A DNA stretch of 64,000 nucleotides from Plazaster borealis (GCA_021014325.1 CM037472.1:25281063-25345062); one strand, 5' to 3'; shown: positions 44,601 through 55,790, numbered from the stretch's first letter. The notes: generated by a model from the sequence alone, not told the origin. Translations and numbers: made by a program.

Positions 44601-47600
44601 GAGGTGCGTTCCGCGTTGTACAAGGGGTCAATGGTTGATATTTTGTCTCAGCAGTTGTAATTCACACAATCATGCTGGTAAAGAGATGAAGATTTCCTAT
44701 ATAAATGAATTATTCCACGTTTTTCTTGAATTCCTGAATCAGGCTCTACTTGATGCTGGCGTGGTCCCTGGATGTGACATCACACCAGAAGCTGCTCTGA
44801 CTAAGCTGTGCTACATCCTGGGCAAGAAGGAGTTGTCCAAGGCGCAGCAGCATGAAATGCTGGGCAGAAACCTACGGGGAGAGATTAGGACCACTCTGGA
44901 GAACAGACAGAGTTTAACTCTAAAAGACAGTAAACTGATCAGGGCGGTCGTTGACACCCTGGGGGTCACTACCACTAAGGTATGGTTTCTTCAGCGGCAG
45001 ATATCTTTAGCAAAAAAACGTTGATGCTAATATTCAAGCTGGGCATGATTCCACAACTTAATTTTTCTGATCTTCTTGGATTTCACCGTCACGTTAAAAT
45101 TCTTTCTAGTACTAAAGTGACCGATACATGTTATTTACAGCTCATGTTGGTATAGAATATCTTATTTTGGGAAACTGACTTGGTAATTGTTCATCTATTG
45201 TTGGGTGAACCAAGAAAAACTTACTAGAAACAGATTTGAACCCTGCTACCTCCGGGTTTTACACCGGCCCGTTAAGCGGGGGGTTGCAGGTTCAAATCCT
45301 AGTGTAGTCAATTTTTCTTTGTTCACCCCAAAACTAAAAGGTTATTCAAAGTTTTGGATAAGTCATGATTTAACTGCTGCAGCCTGCAACCTTATTATGT
45401 ATTTGTGATCTTTTAATTATTGATTTGATTCTGAATTATTTTGAATGCAGTTTATTGCAAATGTTGTATCTTCTTTTAATTTGTAGTCTTGCTGTTGCAA
45501 CATCCATGACTTGCCTTCAGTATGATTTGTACTAGATTTAAATGGTTGAAGCTATGTTCTTGAATCCATCCAAAATAATAAAGTGTAAAGGATTTGAAAT
45601 TCGTTATTGATCTTGCAGGAATTTAAGGCAGTACAAGATGCTCTGTTCCCTCTCATGATGTGTGCTGCTGCAAAGAATGGGGATCTTGCATCACTCCAAC
45701 ACTTTAAGAATTTTGTAAGTATGAGTAGTCTGGCGCCTTTGAATGGTCCTCCAGATACTGTGCGCCATATAATTTATCTGTTATTATCATTATTATTTGT
45801 AAACTAGAATAAAATATGTTATCTCTGTTCATTTGAAGCTCCACCTATGATTTATTTAAATCTTTAAGGCCAAGTATAACAAACAAAAGTAGATTGCCTG
45901 GGGTTTTGGTTTTTTTAATTATGAGGATGGGGGTCTTTTTAATTGTATTATTTCTTTCAAGGAGGAAAGAGCCATACTAGAAATTTGATGGCTTTGTGGA
46001 ACTGAGAAGTCCAAAATATGGGTAAATTAAATAATCGTCGAAAGAGTGGTGCCTGAAAATGCATGAAAAATGAAGTATTTTTAGGGAGTTGAAAAAAAAG
46101 AATGCTGCTTCAAAAAGGATGCGGGTGGGAACGATCAACTCGATAATATATTTATATTTTTTACTTGGCTTTTACATGCAACCAACTTGTTTGTGAAAGT
46201 GCAAAGCATTTGAGACGATGAAGAATTGTTGTTCTTCAGAGATGCAGAGTCAGTTAAGCTTTTAAGTGTTATCTTGCAGGCAGACTGTCACCTCTGATTC
46301 AGATTCGAATTCCGCCTCGGAATCAGTTCTCGCATGGTCATCAGTCCTTACATGAATATGTGGATTTTTCATGTCTAGGATTTTCCTCACATCTAAAAAA
46401 TTAAGTCTTCATCATCTTCTCTACACAGATCTACGGGTTACAGTGCAAGTCGGTTTTTTTGAGAATCATTTGGTTTCATTACCTCAAAGATATCAAATCA
46501 ATCAATCAATCTATGTAAACCATGTAACTCACTAAGTGTGTCGGTTCAAATCCCGGCCTGGCAGGTCACTTGTGTCCTTGAGTAAGATACTTTACCATAA
46601 TTGCTTTGCCCTTCTGATGGGACGGAAAACCGTTGGTCCCGTGTGAGGAAAGGGAGTGCCCATAAAAAAACCCCAGAACACTTATCATGGTAGAGTAGGG
46701 GGTTTACCTTGGTGTTTCTGGCTCATCACAAGCACCCTTGTCTTCAGGTTTCATGCTGTTCCTCAGGCTTGCGAGTTACAGTGATTTGAGGATCTTGGTG
46801 TAACTAATTTTGTGCAATAGTCTTACATTTTTTATTCTTATTCTTGGCTTTCTTGTAATATGGCGTATTGGGTTATTTGGGCTTTTTGGGTCGGCTGCTG
46901 GTAAATTCTCCCTCTAGTTGTTGTAGGAGAGACCTTCAATTTTGTATATAATTTTGCTGTATTTTCTATATATTTTATAATTGTAATTTCTGTTTAATAT
47001 TTTTTGTGAAATTTTAAAAACTTGTTTGACTTGTTTGTTCTTGTACTTTGTTTTGCCTTTGTATGTTGTTATTGTCTGGATCGCCTTTAGATAGTGATTA
47101 TTTTCGCTCTTTGATTATCCTCAGGCTTGTTCTTTGTAGTCCTGTTTGTATTGTTAGTTCTTTGTATGTACTGTATGTGTGCTGCCTGAAAATAAATAAA
47201 TAAATAAATCAATTATTTAATTAATTAAATTGGCTTTTGAGGCAGCCTTAATTTCATTACCAGAAATGAATAACTCCCTTAATTTCTATCTCTGTACAGG
47301 ATGGTGATTTCACTGTGGCTGATTATGATGGCCGCACACCATTACACCTAGCAGCTTCTACTAAGAATGTTGAAGTTGTCCAGTACTTACTGGAAAATGG
47401 CTGCTCAGTTCATCAGAATGACTCTTTCGGAAATACTCCATTCTTTGAGAGTATTCGATGCAAGTAAATATTTCTCCAGCTGTGTATTTTTTTGGCCAGG
47501 AATGAAAACACTGTTATTTCAGTAATTTGTATCCAACAAGTATCTCTGGATCTATCTGAAAGTATAGTATGACCCCATGATGAATGCCCATTCTATACAT

Positions 47601-50600
47601 TAGTATTATTAGTAGTAGTAGTAGAAGTACTAGGTAGTAGTAATAGTAGTCATGGTGGTATTAGTGGTCATGGTGGTAGTGGTCAAGTTGAATCAGCCAA
47701 AAGGTAACGATAATGCTGCGCTGCATTCAAGAACTTTATTTCTCAGTACAGACTTCTGTCACATGTAACTGTACGTATGGTGATTAGAACCCTTAACCTT
47801 TACAGGTCCCTAGAAACTTGCTAACTGCAAGACATTACCACCCGTGAGTGACGCCCCCTCTTATTGTTATATTTTCATCTCTCATTAATTTTTTGACATC
47901 CTAGTGACTTCTTTACAAACCCAGTTGTTGTCTATGATTACTTAAGCTTGATTTTGTTTGTTTTTAATTAATTTTTAATTAATTTTTAATTAATTTGGTA
48001 GAGACAAATAATATTAAGAATTTTGGGTTGAAAACAAAAATTATGTCAAATCCATCTGTTTTTAAATAATTAGTGCTTCTAATAAACAATCGAATTATGT
48101 TAGCCAGGCCTGCCTGTCAAATCCAGCCATCTCTGTAATAAAGTGGCCTTGCTCAAGAAGCTGGCAAGACATGACTTGACAAGCCAAGCCTGGTAACAGA
48201 GAACAGACATCTGAACAGATTGTTCCACTTATCAGTGGGTTAGGGTTAGGGTCATCTGTGTTTGTGTGCATTGGTATGCACATTTTGTGTACAGTTGTAT
48301 GCCAGGAACAAGTTTCACAGCCCATAAAAAAAAAACCGCAACTGTGGGAACTGACCCCCCCCCCCCCCATCTTAGATATGTGGAATGGTCCTGTCTGGGA
48401 TATAGTGGACGGTCAAGTCGCTCAGGGCTTTGCAAGTGAATAAAAAACTAAAAAACTTTAAATTTACCACTAAAATTTGTCAGGGTCACACATGCACAGA
48501 GCACAGCTTAACTAACAATGAAAGTAGAAACAAGATATATATGTCACAAGAAATTACCTAGTGATTCTGAGACACTTAGAATTAACCAGAATTTGCTCAA
48601 TAATATGCAAATAAAGCAATGTTTACATTATAAGCTAAGTGCAATATGTTTTGTTTCTACTTTCATTGATATAATCTGTGCTCTGTGCCTAATCACCATA
48701 CGTACAGTTACATGTGACAGAAGTCTGTACTATAAGAAATAAAATTCCTGAATGCAGCAATGCAGCACAGCATTACCGTTAACTTTTGGCTGTATCAATA
48801 AGGTTTAATAAACCTTGGCGGGAATTGATTACTTTGGGCGAAGAAATTGGCACTAACTTTGCAAAACTTCGAAATCATGTAGCTAGCGAACGCTTAGTTA
48901 CCGCAACAGCGCCCTCAATAGATGTAACAAAGTTCTCTGAGTTTGGCCGTAACAGTAGTAGTTTCTCACAGATCTTGCAGCCTGAAGGCTGAACTGCACA
49001 GTTGCTATAGTATGTTTAAAGCTATATTACATATTCAATACAATTCAAAGCTGAATAACACAACAAGACAATAACTTGAATTGCACAAGCAATATTAATA
49101 TTTTTTTTAAATACATAATGCTGTAAATCCACACTACAAATGTATGGAGAGAAGTTTTGTTTATTAGGCAACAACTACAAGGAAGCATACTGCAAGTCTC
49201 AAATTTGGAGAGACCGGAGGACTTGTTGCTGAACAATTTCACTGGACCGGATTTTTTTTTACAAGACCGGAAAACAGTTTCTACACAGTTTAACATAAAC
49301 TGTTTTTGTTTGAACAAGCACTAAGACATCTGTCTCAGTGAAAGTTATATTAACAGACTCAAAGTCAACATTTGAACAATTTTGTTGTTGTTCAAGATAG
49401 TACACAGTCAGGTGTTATTATTTCATTTGAAAATACAAGACCCCAGACTTGCCTGGTAATGAGTTTATTGGAGCGATGCCAAAATCACTGCACCTCTGGC
49501 CTGTGGAGCTATCGCTCACATCCATGATTGATGGCCTTATTGCATTATTATGGCATTCACTATAATTGCTCCTGATCCCCCCAAGAGTAAATGTGTACCT
49601 GCGAGGGTAGAGATTGTTGATATGGATTATTAGCAATCTGTGCGCCCATTTGGCTTCCTGCTGGTGCTGTCTACGCCTAAGGAGTTGAGATGGTTTCAGG
49701 AATGCTTAAAGGCATCGTACACATTTGGTAATTGTCAAATACCAGTGTTATCATTTGGTGTATCCCAACATATGCATAAAATGACAAGCCTGTGGAAATT
49801 TGGGCTCAATTGGTCATCGAAGTTGCAAGAAAATGATGAAAGAAAAAACACCCTTGTTGTACAAATTTGTGTGCTTTCAGATAGGAATAAAAACTTCTTG
49901 CACGAAGTTTTTATTATTTTAGTGAGAAGTTACCTCTCTCTCAAAAACTACGTTACTTCAGAGGGAGTCGTTTCTCACAATGTTTTATACTATCAACAGC
50001 ACTCTGTTGCTCGTTACCAAGTCAGTTTTTATGCTAATATATATTTTGAGTAATTACCAAACGTGTACGATGCCTTTAAGGCCCGATGAAATGCGGTAAT
50101 TGTATTGTAAGGGGATTTTATAAAAGCACATAATAAATACACATTATTAAACAGTACATTCAGAGCTGACTACTATTTGGGCTAGCTAAGCCCCTTGTAC
50201 TTAAGCAGCTCTATGAAATTGGGCCCAGATTTGAAAGTGGTGTTGAAAAAATGTACATAAATCTAACAGTTTAATGCTGGGCCCAATTTCATAGAGTCGC
50301 TTTAGCGGATAATATTGCTTAACAATTGTCTGCTAAGCAAAACAAAGGGCAGGACACCAGTTACAAATTGTAAATGTGACATGATAGTTTGGCTGGTAAC
50401 CTTATTCTGGTAAGCATAATTTTTTTTGTGCTAAGCTACTTTTTGTGCTTGAGCAGCTCTGTGAAACTGTGCCCTGATAATTTTCACTTTGTGTTAATTT
50501 TGTGCAGAAACATTGAAGTCATCAAGCTGATTAAGAAGACAGGAGGTCATCTCATGAACTCTTGTGCAAGTGAAACAGGAACAATTCTCTGCCAGTAAGT

Positions 50601-50962
50601 CAAAGCTAAAGAAACTTGCTTTCTAGTTATAATATTGTAGATTCCAAGAAAATTCCTGTAGTATTGCTGATTAAGTAACACCTAAAATATCTTTCAAGAA
50701 TCATAATGATTTTCCTATTTTACTGATTGTCGATTTTGTGTTTACCTTTAAAATATCATTACGATATATAGCCTGAATCTATAAATGTAAAAGACTATAC
50801 CATATTTAGGTCCGCTCTAGTCTTGGTGCAAGGCGTTGTTTTTCAGTCTCACTCGACTATTGCGATGCTCCTGATCCAAACACTATGATGTATACAAGAA
50901 CCATCGAACGATAGCGGGTGCTGTTTCCAAAACTCCACTTATTATTATTATTATTATTATTA

Positions 50963-50996
<34 letters not shown>

Positions 50997-52930
50997 GCAT
51001 TTAGGTACGCTATATCGCAGCGTTTACAGTAGTAATGAGCAATATATCAACAAATCATTAAACATTATACATACAAAACAACAATAATACATCAATTAGG
51101 AAAGAGGTATGTTTTGAGGATCTTCTTAAACACATCCACTGATGGAGCAGATTTAATATAGGATAGGGAAGTTCATTCCACTCCTTAGCTGCTGTAACAG
51201 TGAATGTACGATCTCCTGCCTTACTACGAGTCATGTGGAAAGGTAGCCGAAATGGATCTGCATTGGAGCAAAGATTTATTCCATCACCCAAGGCCCACCA
51301 CACGTAACAGGTTCACGGCTTCCAGCGAACGCCCTCTATCGGTGGAATTGTCGCGCCGTGTATGTATAGTCGAGAGTGCATGGTTTTACTCACAATGTAA
51401 GAACATCTTGCACCATAACTCATCCTGTGTTCCCAATAAAGTTTTACTTCTTTTCCAAGGGTCAATAAATCTCAATGCTTGAAGAAAACTCAAGAGTTGG
51501 TGATTAGTCAAAATAATATGATTCAGGAAGTTTAATCTGAAATGCTTACTCTGCATAAAATTGGTTGTGCCAATAGTTTGATGTCTCTGTTTGAAATGCT
51601 GTTAGTTGTCTATGAATCTGATCAATTTAACTATCTCTGCCAGGCAGGAAAAAATCAGCCACAATTCTAGAAAACATTAAAAGACAAGACCATCACGCAC
51701 TTCGAAAAAGCGAAAATGTAAAATCCTCTGAGCTAGCACTTTATGCTTGTTGAAAGTGATAATATCCATATTACATTGTCTCTGCACAGCGCAGCAGCGA
51801 TGGATGACAGTGCTACCCTGGAAGCTTTCCATATCGCTGGAGTGGACATCAATTCGACCGACTACTGCGGTAACACTCCATTACATGTGGTAAGAAACAA
51901 GCACGTCTGAATATAAACTGATGTCCAAATAGTGAAAAATTCAAATTTAGGTATTCTCGGTGTAAAGCACAGGCGAAAAAAATACTGCCTCGAGCCTGAA
52001 TCCCAATTAATTGTATTTTTTTAATTGTACATACATGGTGTTTTCTACTTCTTTAACTACTTTTGTTTTGTTACTAATTAAGCACGGGGTTGCATGTTCC
52101 CAGCATATGTATATAACTTATGCAGTTCTTGACCCGCAAAATGATTATGTTCATCTTAGTGTCGTTTTTGTTCCTGGTTAAAAATTCATTTTGTAATCGG
52201 TGCCCTCTAACGATGTGCATTCTCTCTTAAATCTCTATTCTTAGTTTTTGTCACTGTTTGCTGTTGACATTGATGTATTTTTTTATAAGTTGTCTTGACT
52301 TTTCATGTAAGGTTGTTTGGTGTTTGTCGTTGCCAAATAAATAATAACAGTAATAATACTAATAATAATTTTTTTCAGTTATACATTTATGTAGGCATGA
52401 TATTCTTCCTACTTTAGTCTGATTTTCAATTTTTTCGTCCTTGGGAAAAATCAGAAAAATTGTGATTAAATAGCTCGATTTATGTCATATTTTAGTTTGT
52501 AAATGTTCGGCTCTGTAATTGTCCCATTAAACTGTAATGAGTTAATGTAGAGTTGTATTTCTAAAAAAGTGTTTGGTGGTATGAAATAAAAGGAGATATA
52601 TACATCCACTGTTGGGAGAAAAACAAAATAATAGTAATAATTTCAGAAACAATCAAAATCAAGCAAACCTTGGAAATAGGTTTGAAAGGACTTGAAATTG
52701 TTTGGATGGAATGCCCGTCTTATAAATGGACGCCCTGAATTAATGCATTTCCTCCGCTCTTCTTGCCTCAGGCTGTGAGGAAGAGAAGTGAAGCCTGCAT
52801 CAAATTCCTGCTGGCAGCCGGAGCAGACACCACCGTCAAGGACTCCCACAATGCAACAGCACTGTGCATCGCAAAAGAGCAAGGTGTACAAGATGTTGTG
52901 AATCTTCTCCAAGGTGTAGTGATTAGCTAG
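35442..52930 (+). CDS. ASPG: L-asparaginase / 60-kDa lysophospholipase with ankyrin repeats, 12 exons
   Basis: The enzyme hydrolyses asparagine to aspartate and ammonia; mammalian relatives are also described as lysophospholipases. Exons: 35442-35661, 40135-40258, 41254-41575, 42875-43001, 43433-43545, 44119-44304, 44743-44979, 45619-45714, 47300-47463, 50508-50594, 51790-51889, 52772-52930. All introns are GT-AG and every phase fits, giving 644 residues. The N-terminal 57 or so residues are a basic extension. [13 protein letters not shown] carries the first catalytic Thr, [18 protein letters not shown] the second Thr-Asp pair, and ILTGAQVPL and [11 protein letters not shown] follow. The C-terminal third has ankyrin repeats ([23 protein letters not shown]). 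This domain order is that of animal ASPG, with a length slightly above the usual 570. The reading frame is intact, so the gene is probably functional. Confidence 0.93.
35917..37119. mobile_element. 1.2-kb mariner-type element with TA duplication
   Basis: CACTGAAAAC and GTTTTCAGTG ends are flanked by TA on both sides. Similarity continues inward (AAGTCAATTGACTAA against its partner). Both ends are packed with more than 20 copies of ATTAGT/ACTAAT. No transposase frame is visible, so it is non-autonomous. Confidence 0.65.
37125..37159 (+). repeat. Interstitial telomere-type repeat (TTAGGG)5
   Basis: Five perfect TTAGGG units plus TTAGG lie at the right edge of the mariner-type element. A shorter two-unit run is at 48,239-48,251. 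They are far from any chromosome end signal. Confidence 0.9.
37340..37560 (+). mobile_element. LINE 3' end (CR1/L2-like)
   Basis: Broken frames give [15 protein letters not shown] and [12 protein letters not shown], the typical last residues of a non-LTR reverse transcriptase. GCGCTTTATAAATTCCTTG and (TGTA)n follow as a 3' tail. Confidence 0.5.
40135..40258 (+). CDS. ASPG: ASPG exon 2
   Basis: After a TTTTGTAG acceptor it encodes [20 protein letters not shown] and a Glu-rich helix, ending before a GTAAGT donor. It continues the asparaginase N-terminal domain where the active-site lid of the family lies. Confidence 0.85.
40590..41015 (+). repeat. C-rich minisatellite, 76-bp units
   Basis: Units starting at 40,741, 40,817 and 40,893 are nearly identical, and diverged CACCCCTCCACTC-type sequence flanks them. 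All three frames are open because the DNA lacks G on this strand; the long Pro/Thr/Ser/His frames here are not genes. Confidence 0.9.
41254..41575 (+). CDS. ASPG: ASPG exon 3
   Basis: The largest exon encodes [18 protein letters not shown], the HGTDTMA catalytic block, [19 protein letters not shown] and [12 protein letters not shown]. The acceptor is ACTACAG and the donor GAG|GTGAGG. An upstream frame reading through the 76-bp repeat is not part of it. Confidence 0.92.
41740..41890 (-). repeat. SINE fragment, minus orientation
   Basis: The reverse complement carries AAGCAAGACATTTAACC, GGATGGGACGTAAAGCCGTA and GGTCATGTG, the central block of the SINE at 42,330-42,760. Confidence 0.6.
42330..42760 (+). 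mobile_element. tRNA-derived SINE, near full length
   Basis: The head GTGTCGTGGCCGAGGAG (A box) and GGGCTCGAATCCC (B box) resemble a leucine-type tRNA gene. A central block CCTTCGGATGGGACATTAAG and GGTCCCGTGTG follows, then a 3' block ending GCGCTATATAAGAACTGCG and (ATT)n. It lies in ASPG intron 3. Shorter copies are at 46,530 and 60,510. Confidence 0.8.
42875..43001 (+). CDS. ASPG: ASPG exon 4
   Basis: It encodes [20 protein letters not shown] and [16 protein letters not shown], the end of the asparaginase N-terminal domain. The donor G|GTGAGT leaves phase 1. Confidence 0.88.
43023..43062 (+). repeat. (GTTT)n microsatellite
   Basis: About ten GTTT units begin 21 bases after the exon 4 donor. 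Confidence 0.9.
43433..43545 (+). CDS. ASPG: ASPG exon 5
   Basis: It encodes [20 protein letters not shown] and [14 protein letters not shown], the linker into the C-terminal asparaginase subdomain. The acceptor is TTTGTTAG and the donor GTAATA. Confidence 0.88.
43700..43946 (+). mobile_element. LINE reverse-transcriptase C-terminal remnant (CR1/L2-like)
   Basis: The frame reads [30 protein letters not shown] and [13 protein letters not shown], the conserved region after the reverse transcriptase domain of CR1/L2-type LINEs. It is truncated at both ends and lies in ASPG intron 5. Confidence 0.7.
44119..44304 (+). CDS. ASPG: ASPG exon 6
   Basis: It encodes [15 protein letters not shown], the family's conserved YG-GN block, then [20 protein letters not shown]. 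Both splice sites are strong (TCTCCCAG and GTAAGT). Confidence 0.92.
44743..44979 (+). CDS. ASPG: ASPG exon 7
   Basis: It encodes [20 protein letters not shown], the typical end of type I asparaginases, and a charged helix-rich linker. Confidence 0.9.
45225..45312 (+). repeat. tRNA-like sequence, SINE head fragment
   Basis: GGTTGCAGGTTCAAATCCTA is a good B box and T-arm, and GCCCGTTAAGCGGGGGG forms a short hairpin before it. There is no convincing A box or acceptor stem, so this is not a tRNA gene. Confidence 0.45.
45619..45714 (+). CDS. ASPG: ASPG exon 8
   Basis: It encodes [20 protein letters not shown], the first ankyrin-like helices after the catalytic domain. The donor is GTAAGT. Confidence 0.85.
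46526..46760 (+). mobile_element. tRNA-derived SINE, truncated
   Basis: GTCGGTTCAAATCCCGG (B box) is followed by CTTGAGTAAGATACTTTACC, CTGATGGGACGGAAAACCGT and TGGTCCCGTGTG, the same central block as the SINE at 42,330. It lies in ASPG intron 8. Confidence 0.75.
47300..47463 (+). CDS. ASPG: ASPG exon 9
   Basis: It encodes a full ankyrin repeat, [20 protein letters not shown] to [10 protein letters not shown], and the start of the next ([14 protein letters not shown]). It ends in phase 2 at GTAAAT. No longer ORF marks it. Confidence 0.9.
47690..48800. mobile_element. 1.1-kb element with about 105-bp inverted ends
   Basis: AATCAGCCAAAAGGTAACG through CTGTACGTATGGTGATTAG (47,690-47,790) returns inverted at about 48,690-48,800. 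A second internal inverted pair (CAATGAAAGTAGAAACAAG at 48,516 and about 48,665) makes the right half fold on itself. It lies in ASPG intron 9 and is non-coding. Confidence 0.65.
49710..50075. mobile_element. 366-bp TTAA MITE, second copy
   Basis: TTAA at 49,706-49,709 and 50,076-50,079 flanks an element of exactly the same length and family as 6356-6721, in the same orientation. The inverted ends read AGGCATCGTACAC. Confidence 0.85.
50278..50480. mobile_element. MITE-like fold-back with TGGGCCCAATTTCATAGAG end
   Basis: The left end TGGGCCCAATTTCATAGAG and the right part AGCAGCTCTGTGAAACTGTGCCC are inverted relatives. A diverged, incomplete copy is at 53,690-53,835. Both are AT-rich with TGCTAAGCAAAA boxes. 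Confidence 0.55.
50508..50594 (+). CDS. ASPG: ASPG exon 10
   Basis: It encodes [20 protein letters not shown] and GTILCQ, finishing one ankyrin repeat. The acceptor is TTGTGCAG and the donor GTAAGT. Confidence 0.82.
50939..50996 (+). repeat. (ATT)n microsatellite, LINE tail
   Basis: About 19 ATT units with one GTT change. It lies on the 3' side of the minus-strand LINE remnant at 51,058 and is probably its tail. Confidence 0.9.
51058..51303 (-). mobile_element. LINE reverse-transcriptase C-terminal end
   Basis: The minus-strand frame reads [20 protein letters not shown] and EWNELPYPI, the conserved last region of non-LTR retrotransposon reverse transcriptases, and stops before the (ATT)n tail. 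It is 5'-truncated and lies in ASPG intron 10. Confidence 0.75.
51790..51889 (+). CDS. ASPG: ASPG exon 11
   Basis: It encodes [20 protein letters not shown] and [10 protein letters not shown], another ankyrin repeat. It is too short to stand out as an ORF, but both splice sites and phases fit. Confidence 0.85.
52772..52930 (+). CDS. ASPG: ASPG exon 12 (last)
   Basis: It encodes [20 protein letters not shown], the final ankyrin repeat, and ends at TAG 52,928-52,930. I saw no clear polyadenylation signal nearby. Confidence 0.88.
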   Translation, partial: AVRKRSEACIKFLLAAGADTTVKDSHNATALCIAKEQGVQDVVNLLQGVVIS

Positions 52931-52984
52931 AGGAATTCACACTTAATTGATTCCAAGTACTTTCCCCAAGCCATGTTAAAAAAA

Positions 52985-53430
52985 AAACACAGGCATTTTT
53001 ACTCGGGTGGGGTTCGAACCCACCTTTGCCATTCTTGAGCAGATGTCTTACCACTATATAGCCTTGCCGGTAGCTAGAGGCAGTTTGAATCCTATATTCT
53101 AGCAGCTGGTACCACAACGATTTTAACAGATGGTAAAAAAAAGGATTTGAACTGCCTCTAGCTTCCAGGCGAGCTCGGGGGTCTAGTGGTGAGACATCTG
53201 CTCTAGAATTGTAAAGGTCATGGGTTTGAATCCCACCTGAGTATAAGGCCTGTGGATTTTTTTCACATGACTCGGGGGGAAATACTGAGTAAACAGTGCT
53301 TAACACACACATAGGTGTGTAGGTAAAATACATATGAGAGTCGAACTGCCGCTGGCTACCGGGCAAGCTCTGTGGTAAGACATCTGCTCTAGAATGGCAA
53401 AGGTCGTTGGTTCGAACCCCACCCAAGCAA
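52985..53430. repeat. Cluster of three tRNA-like SINE heads
   Basis: GGGTTCGAACC-type B boxes with the AGTGGTAAGACATCTGCTCT A-box region occur at about 52,995-53,070 (minus), 53,175-53,245 (plus) and 53,365-53,430 (plus). All share the TCTAGAATGGCAAAGGTC core and the GGATTTTTTT tail with the array at 63,210-63,620. Confidence 0.7.
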
Positions 53431-53893
53431 TATACCTTTGGATTTATTTATTTATTCATTTATTTAAATTCTTTATCCCCGATGCGAATTTAAGATATAT
53501 TAAATTATTTTCACCGACATATCATTTAAAGGTGATCCGAAATGGACCAATCCACCAAGCTCTGCCAAACGTAGTTAATGCCTAGCATCGGCACATCTCC
53601 TTGTAAGAACAAGTGAATATTCTGGGATCGTACTCCCTACACCAATTTCTATTCAAGCAGGACGAATTGCTATAAAGAAAATTTATTTGCCAAGGAAATT
53701 AATAGCAGGGCACCGGTTGCAACACTGTGAATGTCATGGCATTTTGGCTGGCAACCTGTTTCTGCTAAGCAAGATTTTTTTCTGTAATTAGCAAGTTTTT
53801 TGCGCTTTACCAGCTTTATGAAATTGATCCAAGGCATTGCACTTCTTAGTTATTTCGAACACAAAATTGTATCATAATCCTTTTTTCTCTTGA

Positions 53894-54050
53894 AGGCATC
53901 GTACACGTTTGGTAATTGTCACAGACCAGTGTTCTCACTTCGATGACCAATTGAGCCCAAATTTTCACAGGCTTGTTATTTTATGCATATGTTGGGATAC
54001 ACCAAGTGAGAACACTGGTCTTTGACAATTTCCAAACGTGTACAGTGCAT
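53894..54050. mobile_element. 157-bp hairpin derivative of the TTAA MITE
   Basis: It keeps both AGGCATCGTACACGTTTGG-type ends and about 50 bp of each side; the middle is lost, so the two halves form an almost continuous palindrome. TTAA is intact on the right (54,051-54,054). Confidence 0.75.
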
Positions 54051-54274
54051 TTAAGATGGCAACATGATGTCAATGCATAATGTCCATTGGTCAATGTGTC
54101 ATTGGGCGGGGCTTGAACGGATCAATCCTTTGATCAGCTTTGATCAGCGATATCAAACCAATCTCTGTACAAAAAAATCAAGAAAATCTTTAATTACCAC
54201 CAATGTAAATCAAAAGTTTACTTGCCATATTTTTGTGCAATCCATTTGAAGAGTATTATATTTTATTATATTTT

Positions 54275-54790
54275 ATGGTTTTACTGGTCTTTGACCCTAA
54301 CAGAGAAACCTGGACGCTAGAAAACTGATCTGTGGGTTTAAGGAGTCCTTCCTTTCATTACATGATTAAGCATTTAGTTACATTGATGCTTTTAATAATG
54401 TTATCTAAGATAATACAGAAATTGAATTATAATAATTCAATACATTTTACTTTTAATATTTCATTTTTTGTATTGTTAATCGGCTTGCAAAAAACGAGTC
54501 GCTAAATTTGTTAGCTAACTCTGTGCAACTCTATATCCGCTTGCTTTAGCGTACTTTGTTTTACCTCTGAAATATTGCTGTATTTGTAAAACCTGTTTTC
54601 TGGTTTTATTTTTCAATCACTCAGAGGTATCGCCGATTTATTTTTGTTTTTGTCAACTTAGTATCCACATATTAATAACTGGATTATTCTCTATTACTTA
54701 CACTTGTTGTATTACATAATCCTTATCTTTAACAGTTAACTTTAAACCTTCTTACTTTGAGTTTACTTTACTTGTTATGTACAATTTATC
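54275..54790. repeat. Direct repeat, outer copy (DIRS-type 3' region)
   Basis: GGTTTTACTGGTCTTTGACC through AACTTTAAACCTTCTTAC recurs directly at 55,452-55,790, immediately downstream of the recombinase gene of the minus-strand DIRS-like element. The outer copy contains about 190 bp more in its middle (54,380-54,570). Confidence 0.75.
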
Positions 54791-55144
54791 TCTTATATGT
54801 ACGATTTGTAGGGGCAAACGGCCCAGTTATCCTACAATACGCCGACTAGAACTCCTCAAGCCTTCGGGTAATCTAGACGGTTGGTGTAAAGGCCGGACGG
54901 AGGGGATGGAGGCGGTGAACGTTTGTCACTTGCTCCCATACTCTCGTGGTGCTGGCAATATGGAAAGTGGTGCACTCGCTACAACCCACCGGTCTTTGCG
55001 TTTAAACAATCTTTTGTTTATTGTTGTTTACCACAACAGCCCGATTTGCATGTTGATGAGCTTACATAACCACCTTGAGAAAGCCGTGCCTGCCTGTACA
55101 CTGTAAAAAAAGTATAAACACTTTTCTAAACACTTTCTTGCTAT

Positions 55145-55380
55145 CACTTTGTAAACACGTCCTAATGATTAACATGTTTAATAGCTAAACGTCTAATGCA
55201 CTAGACGTTTAGCTATTAAACATTTTAATGTTTAATTTCTAAAATCTAATGTTTTAATCTAAACTTCTAATGTTCAATGTCTAAACATATAATGTTTAAT
55301 ATCTAAACACCAAGTGTCCTATACTGCTAAACACTAAACATGTCTAAACATGTTAATCATTAGGACGTGTTTACAAAGTG
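55145..55380. mobile_element. 236-bp MITE with 36-bp perfect TIRs
   Basis: CACTTTGTAAACACGTCC and onward to ATGTTTA is exactly inverted at the right end. Inside, TAGCTAAACGTCTA and its complement (55,182-55,215) form a second hairpin, and many TAAACAT boxes are present. It lies between the two DIRS-type direct repeats. Confidence 0.8.
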
Positions 55381-55451
55381 GGGCTGTGCACCAGCACTTT
55401 GCAGACTAGTTGCTCCATAAATGCAATTAAGTGTTTCTTAATTTTTCTTTA

Positions 55452-55790
55452 AGGTTTTACTGGTCTTTGACCCTAACAGAGAAACCTGGACGCTAGAAAA
55501 CTGATCTGTGGGTTTAAGGAGTACTTCCTTTTATTACATGATTAAGCATTTAGTTACATACTGTATTTGTAAAACCTGTTTTCTGGTTTTATTTTTCAAT
55601 CACTCAGAGGTATCGCCGATTTATTTTTGTTTTTTGTCAACTTAGTATCCACATATTAATAACTGTATTATTCTCTATTACTTACACTTGTTGTATTACA
55701 TAATCCTTATCTTTAACAGTTAACTTTAAACCTTCTTACTTTGAGTTTAGTTTACTTGTTATGTACAATTTATCTCTTATCCGTACGTTT
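55452..55790. repeat. Direct repeat, inner copy (DIRS-type 3' region)
   Basis: This copy matches 54,275-54,790 in direct orientation and borders the recombinase stop at 55,924. A DIRS/Ngaro-type element carries split direct repeats at this end, which fits the arrangement. Confidence 0.7.

Noticed and set aside
48239..48251. Telomere repeat
   Set aside because: Only two TTAGGG units; chance or decay of an interstitial run.
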